Assembly: GCA_031308135.1 (NCBI GenBank)
Contig: JAHLJT010000631.1
Coordinates: 261,100,925 to 261,164,924, forward strand
Reading direction: 5' to 3'
Origin: Acheta domesticus
Lineage: Eukaryota; Arthropoda; Insecta; Orthoptera; Gryllidae
DNA length: 64,000 nucleotides
The first letter of the stretch is position 1; every line of letters starts with the position of its first letter. The notes under the pieces were generated by a model. It worked only from the letters and a program-made list of their open reading frames with translations, did not search any database and was not told the DNA's origin. Positions 57,061 through 64,000 of this stretch are shown here, one piece after another. Made by a program: the position numbers and the translations under genes.

Positions 57061-57798
57061 AAAATGTAATTATTTCGTATACGTGGTACCCTCTACCTGC
57101 CTGCCAATAATGATCGCAATCCGTCTCGTCCTTCTGGGTGCAGCTTTTTTTATGACGATGAGTGTAATATAATGCTGCGGAAAATCGATTTCGAGGTTTT
57201 AACGGAAATACATATTTTGGGGTCTCCTAATACCTAAAAAGTTGTTTTTTTTCAAACGTCCGTCCGACTGTTTCTCCACCTGGTGTATGTGAACAACACT
57301 AGCGCCAGAACTATGCGTACGATTTTTCGAAGCCGGTTAAATCCCTGTCGATCTGGCCCGAGTGGAAGCTCTGCATTTGTCTCGTGCCTTTAATTCGCTC
57401 ATTTCCAACAATTTGTATGCATTTTTGCATTTGTGAGTAGAAGTGTTTCAAATAACTTCCAATAAATGTTTTCGAACACTATATTTTTCTATCAAGAAAA
57501 GCTTCAAATTTCGCATTTACAGTAACGTTTAAACGCCATTTTCATATAAACGGATTCAAATTTTTCAACGGAAAGTTCCATATTGAGCGAGTTTTTACTG
57601 TTCTATTCAAGCGTTAAAGTAATTTTTCGTTTCTGTCCTTAGGAAAAATTGAGCAAATGTGAAGGGAAAAAATGTTTGGGGCGGCGATAGATGACAACTG
57701 GCAAAACGATGTGGCACGACCGAAAAGCTGGACTCGGTCAAAGAAAGTAGGAAAATAGTACGAGAAAGTCTGAGCCATTCTGTAGCACCACTAGTTTT

Positions 57799-59118
57799 GA
57801 AATATATTTCACGCTTTTAATATGCACATTTTAAGTTATTTGCGTATATTACTGCATTTGTGAGTGGATGGCGTTTAAGCGTTACTGTAATGCGAAACTT
57901 GAACCACAGAAACCCGTTGAGTTTTCCACAGAAACCCGTTGAGTTTTCGAAAACCTTCATTTGAAATCCTTTACTCTTCTATAAGATTCTTAAACTAATA
58001 TTTCTGTTATATTATTAGGAAACCAAAAAAATTGAAAAGATTTTAAAAAATCTACTTTGGACGGCGATAGTTGGCAGTTGGCAATTTCTGAAAACAAATA
58101 TTTCGTCAGAAACCGCTCCAAACCGCTGATTAAATTTACTCCCCACATGTAATTATGTAAAAAAAAATATGGTGCTAGTCTGATATTTTCGTAAATTACA
58201 AAAATTCATAAAAGTTAATATTTCAAAACCACAAAATTGAAGATCTGTTCTCAAAGAAGCATAAAAGAAAGTCTGTTTTAAAAAATCAACTCTTTGAAAA
58301 AGGTCAGTACAATTTTTAAAGAAACAAGTCGTTTCAAGCAATTTCTGGTTGAAATTAATGCAAATTATAGCTAGTAGTGCTACAAAATGGCACAGACTTT
58401 CTCGTACTAGTTAGTTTTCTAATTTCTTTAGTCTGGGCTAGGTTTTGGGACTTGCCACATACTCTTGCCAGCTGCCATCTATCGCCCCTCAAAGTGCATT
58501 TTTTGAAATTTTCTCAATTTTTTGGTTTCCTAATAGTAGATCCGAAATGGCGTTGATGTTATATCATAGAATACATTTATCTCTATCCAGAGGTGGGATT
58601 TCGGATCTTTCATGGGGGGGGGGGCAAATTTGGGCTCTATTATAAACACGAAAATATTCGTTCGTATTCATGCTTTAAGTTAATTGTCCTGTAGTTATAT
58701 ACACTGTTTTCAATTTTGTTAATTATTTCATTCATTATTATTGAATGCTATTAATTAGATTAGTTGAACACAGAGGTGACGATCCTCATTGTTATTTGAA
58801 CAGTCCGAACTGTAAATTCAACGGTGCATTTTTCTCAGTGAATATATATAAATCTACATTAATAAAATGTTTTAATCAAAATGCAATCTACTGTGCAAGG
58901 TGATAATATGAGCTCCCAGTTTTATTTCGACTTAAAAAAATTAAGTAAATGATTTTTTTAAACAAATATAACTTCACCTTCAACATCGGACAATTTTTTA
59001 TAAAATGTACTTTGGGCCGAGATAGATGATAGGTGGCAAAAGAGTTGGACAATGTAAGTGTGCCCAGACCATCGACATTAGAAAACTAACTAGTACGAGA
59101 AAGTCTATGCCATTCTGT
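57799..59118. repeat. Rearranged foldback-family fragments
   Basis: Pieces in both orientations: an end at 58,371 (AGTAGTGCTACAAAATGGCA), another at about 59,092-59,115 (ATGCCATTCTGTAACACTAG) and modules between. About 58,590-58,980 is anonymous AT-rich DNA starting near CAGAGGTGGGATTTCGG and a G run. No gene seen. Confidence 0.6.
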
Positions 59119-60632
59119 AACACTAGTTATTTTCTCGTATACGTACGTATATGTAGAGTAATATATGTAGAATTCAGAATGTTATGTAATGTTGCGGAAA
59201 ATCGATTTCGAGATTTCGACAGAAATTCACGATTTGGGTGTCCCCTGATGCCGAATTTTTTTTTCCTCCACGACCTACGACCATCCGTCCTTCTGGTATG
59301 TGAACAACACTAGCGCCTAAACTATGGGTACGAATTTTTCCAAACTGAATAAACCCTTGTCGATCTGGCTTGAGTTGAAGCTCAGCGACTTAGAAAAATT
59401 CATTAATTTTTGGGGGTACTTTACATGAAGTTCTCGGGACATGTTCAAAATTTTTTCAAAAATGGCTCCAAAACTTTTCTTTAAATTTCTCGTAAAAAGA
59501 GAGTGAAATACATTTAGAAAGATGACATAGGTCCGGTTTTCTCTGATAAATCTGAATTTTTGAAAGTTGCAAGAGACAGAAATTTTCTCGGCGTATTCCT
59601 ACAACTACAAAATTAAGATAGAGATTTTTCTGTCATGTAATTTTTTCTTCATAATAAGTTTTCGTTTAGGTCATGAACATGTTTTTGAAAATTTTATTAG
59701 TTTTCGCGCAATATTGCGTCCAATTTGTGTAATATTAAAAAAATATCACATATATTTTCTCAAAAACGGCTCTAGATTTTTTCTTTACACTTTTCAGACA
59801 GATAGTGTTAAATGTACTCTATACGATGACATAGATGCTACTTTGCTCTATTCTTTTGTGGTTGTTGTTTTTAAAAATTACACTAATGTATTTTTACTTG
59901 TCTCTAACGTCGTTAATATTTACATTAGAGGAAATTTGTTCATATTATTCCATTTATGAGTGCATGTGCATTACATTATGTCCTATAAAGTTTCTCGAAA
60001 ACTCAACATTTTTTTAATGAAAATGAGCTCAAATTTCCGCATTTTCAGAAACACTCAAACACAATTTTCGCAGAAACGGCTCCAAATTTTTTCTTCAAAC
60101 TTTTTGAATGCATAATGCTAATTGAACTCTTTAAGATGACAGAAAATTAATTTTACTATTTTATTTTATTTCTTAAAAAATTACACAAATGCAATCTTTT
60201 TGAAATATCTCTCACGCTGTTAATATGCACATTTTCGGCGATAGGTATACATTATTGCATTTGTGAGTGGCAGTGATTCAAACGGCTTCCAATAAAGTTT
60301 TTCGATATCGCAATAGATTTCTGCGAGAAAGAGCTTCAAGTTTCGCATTTACAGTAACACATAAACGCCATTTTTGTAAAAACGGCACCAAATTTTTCAA
60401 CGAAAATTTCGATATAGGACAAAGGTTTACTCTTCAATAATATTCTTACTTTAGTTTTTTCGATTCTGCCATTAGGAGACCGACAAATTGAGCAAATGTG
60501 AAAAAAATTTCGTTCGGCAATAGATGATAGCTGGCCAAAGGATGGGGCACAAACCGAAAAGTTAGTTCCGACCAAAGAAATTAGGAAACTAACTAGCACG
60601 AGAAAGTCTGTGCCATTCCGTAGCTCCACTAG
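59119..60632 (+). repeat. Foldback-family unit, uninterrupted, 1.5 kb
   Basis: The best uninterrupted unit: it starts TTATTTTCTCGTATACGTAC and ends GTGCCATTCCGTAGCTCCAC. Inside, diverged modules of roughly 250-300 bp recur, each with a AAACGCCATTTT- or ACTCAAACACAATTTT-like core and a CTCCAAATTTTTTCTTCAAA-like core. No protein frame longer than chance. Confidence 0.75.
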
Positions 60633-61002
60633 TTCCTTTTGTTTTGGCCCTAGATCCTTGGTGGCATCTAAAACAAAAATAGTACGAACACAAGTTGCAG
60701 TGCCAGTTAAAGTTTGGGGCTCATATACGCATCATAGTTCGGGGCTCATTTTACAATCATCGCTGTATTAAAATTCTGCAAACTAAAACTGGTCTTTGAT
60801 AGTTCGAAATTACACATGGCATGCATAAAAATAATGTTTAAGACTGACATAAGTATCAAATTGATACAGATTTGTCCCGCAACGAGAGGCCACATGTATA
60901 ATTATGATGCACAACTTATGCAATAGTAGCGAAAAAACGGGCGTGGCCTGGCAGCGTAATTTTGAGATTAACACACGTGGCAGTCAAAGGGTTAAAACAT
61001 AC
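60633..61002. other. Segment with a piggyBac-like end
   Basis: GCAGTCAAAGGG at 60,980-60,991 followed by TTAA (60,992-60,995) looks like one end of a piggyBac element (mirror: CCCTTTGACTGC). I found no matching left end. No gene seen. Confidence 0.45.
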
Positions 61003-61456
61003 TGACGCGCTGCGGCGATAAGCCTAAACCTGTCAACAGCGCAGCTGCTCCAGGAATAGGTGCAATTGCCCAAGACGTGCGTGCTGATCGGAGACGGACG
61101 TGAAACATCTTAATTAACTTGATTTGCAGGGCTCCTTTTGTTCAGTATTTGGGTGAAAGATGTCGATTGCGTATTCGATGACACAATATTTGCATTTCTG
61201 AAAAGTTTTTGCGTTTCCGTAAAACAAATTTCAAAATTTAGCATTTAAAATATGATCCTTTTTAAAAATCACTTGTTTTAAGCAGTTTTAGGCAAGAACA
61301 TTAAAATAGGCATCAACCGCCCTTTTAGGACATTTTAGACACTATTAGACGCTTTCAGTAGATCTATTCTCTCATGATTCGTAAACATCTGTAATTATTT
61401 TTCACGACATCCTAAAGGAACTAAATAGTCCTTCGTCCTACAATCCAAGGTCTAGT
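61003..61456 (+). repeat. Repeat D, copy 2 (uninterrupted)
   Basis: Matches 13,030-13,310 and 13,863-14,018 without the 0.5-kb insertion found there. Confidence 0.7.
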
Positions 61457-61838
61457 TATGACTCATGATTTTAGGCATGAAACTGTTTAATTTCCAAGTA
61501 AATAACGTTTCAAAGCAAAATATAAATGAAAGGGGATGTATTAATAAGGGATATTCAAAATAACGCTGAACATTATTCCCCTCCGTTTTATAATACTGAA
61601 CTAAAGTTCACCATTTTATTAATGTATGTTAATAGCTGAGGTTAATAAAATTATTATTGGCTTAATTATTATTACTATCATGTTTCTTCTCAAAATACAG
61701 AAACAAATAAATATTTATATATAAATTTGAAGATCCGCGAAATAATATTAAATATAATTTTTTAAAATTTGTCCCAGGATCGGGAGGGGCAGTTTCCTCC
61801 CTTGCCCCCCCCCCTGAGTCCCGCGTCTGTCTATACCA
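61457..61838. other. AT-rich segment ending in a G/C-run patch
   Basis: No gene. A CCCTCCC and C-run patch at about 61,775-61,830 may be a transposon end but no partner was found. Confidence 0.3.
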
Positions 61839-63310
61839 AAAGTTTGAAGAAAAAATGTCGAGACTTTTTGAGAAAATCTTGTTTTTGTTATTTTTTAATA
61901 TTGCACATATTGCACACAATATTGCCCGAAAACTACTGAAAGTTTCAAAAAAATGTACATGACCTTAATGAAAGAACTAAATACGGAGAACGAATTTCAT
62001 TTCAAGGAAAAATGTCTATTTTCAATTTCGTAGTTGTAGGAAGACGCCGGAAAAAAATCAAACCTTTGAAATTTTCGAAAATCCAGAGTTATACTGCGAT
62101 TTTTGTAGGAAGAGCTCTCAAGGCCACTCAAATCCCATCTTCGCGATGGAATATGTCACGGCATTTCGTGTCATTCACAGTCGTTCCGCTAGATTTCGCA
62201 CGGTCGCGACCGTATGAAGCAGTGCTTGCGATCATGCGACTTCTACCGGCAAGACCGAGAAAAGACGCCAAATGCCGTGACATATTCCATCGCGAAGATA
62301 GGATTTGAGTTATCTTCAGAGCTCTTCCTACAAAAATCGCAGTATAGTGGAGAAAAAACGGGCCTGTACCATTTTTATAAGTGTATTTTACTCTATTCTT
62401 TCAAAAAAGATAAAAAAAACAGTTGGAGCCTATTTTGAGATAAGTTTGAAAACGTTCCTGGGGCGTCATATAAAGTACTTCCAAATTTTAAAGGAAGTTT
62501 TTCAAAATCTCAGCGCGTCGAGTCGAGCCAAATTGACTCGAGGGGAATATCCATTTTGGAAAATATCCTACGTGTGGTTTAGGCGCTAGAGGGACACAGA
62601 CTGGCAGAAGACGGACGGACGTTTCGAAAAAAAACAAAACAACAACAAAAAACAAACAAAAAACTTTTCCGGTATCAGGGGACCTCAAAACGTGTATTTC
62701 CGTTGAAATCTCGAAATTGATTTTCCGCCGCATTGCATAACTTTCTCTATACTATGTATATTACTCCGCATTTAGTACTTTTGCGAGAAAGTAAGAACAC
62801 TTTTTTGCTATCAACGACCCACAATGTGTTAGCTAGGGAGTAATTTACTACATTTTCGGACAGGATTTATCGACGTTTTTGTATCAAGGCCCCACAATAC
62901 AGTTTTTCTATCGAAAAATCGCCGTTTTCCTCTGCAGCGTTACATAACATTCTTTTACTTCGTATAGGTTGAATATTCGAGAAAGTAAATACATTTTCTC
63001 AAAAACTGGCCTTATTTTTACATTCTTGTAGTTACTTCTCAAGAAGAGTAAAGTATGTAAATAACGTCTTTCCACCATGGTAAGTTATTTGATTTATTTG
63101 GTAAAAAAATAGTGAAATCAGTATGTGACGTATGGGGGAGAAGATTAATGCAGTAGAGGAAGAAATTGGGACAATATTTTTCCACTTTTTCATTTACCAG
63201 GCATTGGCAATAAAAGTTTTTCTGTCGAAAAATCACCGATTTTTTCCCCGCTGCTTTAAAATAATTTCTCTATACTGCATTAGCAGTACGCGAGGAAGTA
63301 AAAGTGTTTT
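61839..63310 (-). repeat. Foldback-family fragments, inverted, with MITE
   Basis: From AGTTTGAAGAAAAAATG onward this follows the family modules and reaches outer termini (GCGAGAAAGTAA near 62,782, CGAGAAAGTAAA near 62,988, CGAGGAAGTAAA near 63,292). A palindromic MITE is inserted at 62,092-62,344. Confidence 0.65.
62092..62344 (-). mobile_element. Palindromic TA MITE, 253 bp
   Basis: Ends TACTGCGATTTTTG and CAAAAATCGCAGTA, TA on both sides (62,090-62,091 and 62,345-62,346). The related repeat at about 6,545 shows the empty site as CAGAGTTATCCGTG. Orientation opposite to the 17.4 and 56.3 kb copies. Confidence 0.93.
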
Positions 63311-63574
63311 GTATTAAAAAAATAATCAAATACAATTTTTGAATTTCCAGTTCCCTATCAGAGTCGAGTTCTGCTCCCTTTTGAATAACGGTGTATTCTA
63401 TCGATTTTTTCGATCGATGATCCTCTCATCCTCGATTAGAGTCATCTCGACATAAAGCATGTCGACCAGCGTAAAATGGAGCAGAATTGGTTGGTATGAG
63501 GTCGGCACACAGTAGTTGTCAGTTCTGTTGTTTTCATAATTTTATACATTTATAGTTCATGGTCAGCAATTATC

Positions 63575-64000
63575 ATGAATAGCGAAGTGGAGTTTCATGT
63601 ACGACAAAACTATCCATGGGCTAAATTGCTGCCAATGTTAAGCAGGTGCAGTAACATTCTCTGCCTGTAGATAAATGATTTTTTACCTGACTATACTATT
63701 AATTTCTACTTTGCTTTTTATTATTATTATTATTATTTCAGTTTTGAAACTCTGAAGTGAAATCCTGTTTTAATTTTAAGGCTCCAGTTAAAGTTAACGT
63801 TTGACATATAAAAATTCATGAATGTTCATTTAGTGATGAGTTAAATTTATTTTACAGAGCCTTGGCAATTCTCAGAAGGAATATGAAAAATATATAATAA
63901 ACTTTAGTATAAAAAATCAACTTCGTTATCGAGGAAATCTAGTGAGATTTGTCCGGAAAGATGAGCGCCATTACTATGAAGAATTGTTAGGTTACAGTCG
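63575..64000 (+). CDS. FAM91A1: FAM91A1 homologue, first two coding exons
   Basis: FAM91A1 is a golgin-binding protein that tethers the TBC1D23 complex at the trans-Golgi for endosome-derived vesicles. Exon 1 (63,575-63,645) starts MNSEVEFHVRQNYPWAKL, the conserved family N-terminus, and ends at donor CAG/GTGCAG. Exon 2 (63,858-64,000, after TTTACAG) encodes SLGNSQKEYEKYIINFSIKN and RKDERHYYEELLGYSR and continues off the window. As written, exon 1 shifts frame: after AAATTG the sequence CTGCCAATGTTAAGCAG would read PANVKQ, the family sequence, if one more C were present. This is either a sequence error or a real lesion. The start codon choice matches the family start. Confidence 0.88.
63718..63738. 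repeat. TTA microsatellite in FAM91A1 intron 1
   Basis: About seven TTA/ATT units in the 212-bp intron between the two exons. Confidence 0.85.

Larger units (their letters stand above)
55558..57164 (+). mobile_element. Tc1-type transposon, 1.6 kb, decayed
   Basis: Inverted ends begin CACTTATCGTCATAAAAAAA and, on the minus strand, CACTCATCGTCATAAAAAAA; matching continues through GCTGCACCC and GAAGGAC. TA flanks both ends (55,556-55,557 and 57,165-57,166). Inside are broken Tc1 transposase reading frames and a nested palindromic MITE at 56,285-56,533. Confidence 0.92.
55499..57798 (+). repeat. Foldback-family unit split by a Tc1 element
   Basis: Starts with TTACTTTCTCGTATACGTACG-type terminus directly after the previous unit's end and finishes with GAGCCATTCTGTAGCACCAC near 57,770-57,795. 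The Tc1 element occupies 55,558-57,164. Confidence 0.75.

Overview
This window looks like nuclear DNA of an arthropod, most likely an insect with a large, transposon-rich genome. The reasons are spliced genes with AT-rich introns of up to 14.7 kb, a Ty1/copia element, a CR1-group LINE, a tRNA-derived SINE, and hAT, Tc1, pogo, piggyBac and PIF/Harbinger elements, many nested in one another. I cannot place it to order. The window is not bacterial and holds no operon, CRISPR array or phage.

Host genes: two are recognisable, both on the + strand. (1) CDC7, the DBF4-dependent S-phase kinase, spans a probable promoter and non-coding exon near 17.87-18.10 kb through eleven coding exons to the stop at 45,466-45,468. 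All splice phases join into one 925-residue frame carrying the glycine loop, the VAIK-type lysine, HRD, DFG, a very long kinase insert, the GTPGFRPPE segment and the C-terminal lobe. (2) The first two coding exons of a FAM91A1 homologue (63,575-63,645 and 63,858 to the window end). Exon 1 of that gene carries an apparent one-base deletion.

Layout: 0-2.1 kb holds a PIF/Harbinger MITE and a decayed transposase element with GGGGAGAC ends. 2.1-4.7 kb is anonymous DNA with a perfect 294-bp tandem duplication. 4.67-7.57 kb is a 2.9-kb foldback. 7.6-8.5 kb is a pogo-like non-autonomous element. 8.5-16.8 kb is a large inverted repeat whose interior holds an R2-like LINE relic; its right arm was split by a 4.5-kb hAT element that itself contains a minisatellite, a CR1 fragment and a small hAT MITE. 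17.1-17.8 kb is a SINE copy broken by a palindromic MITE. 18.1-45.5 kb is CDC7, whose introns hold a piggyBac MITE, an intact-looking SINE, a 3-kb foldback filling intron 9, a pogo-family transposon with transposase remains, a complete but frame-broken copia element with near-identical LTRs, and a PIF/Harbinger MITE carrying a hAT. 47.4 kb has a piggyBac transposase fragment. 49.2-53.3 kb is a nearly full-length CR1-group LINE with a 961-residue intact ORF2. 53.3-63.3 kb is an array of copies of one ~1.5-kb repeat family, interrupted by a TA-flanked transposon that captured part of a 5S rRNA gene, a Tc1 element and two palindromic MITEs.

The most informative structural results come from insertions whose empty site can be read from a related repeat copy in the same window. 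This fixes exact ends and target-site duplications for several families. I did not find a convincing new defence or regulatory system; the strongest leads are the 5S-capturing transposon, the palindromic TA MITE family, the tandem foldback family and a conserved stem in the LINE 3' UTR.
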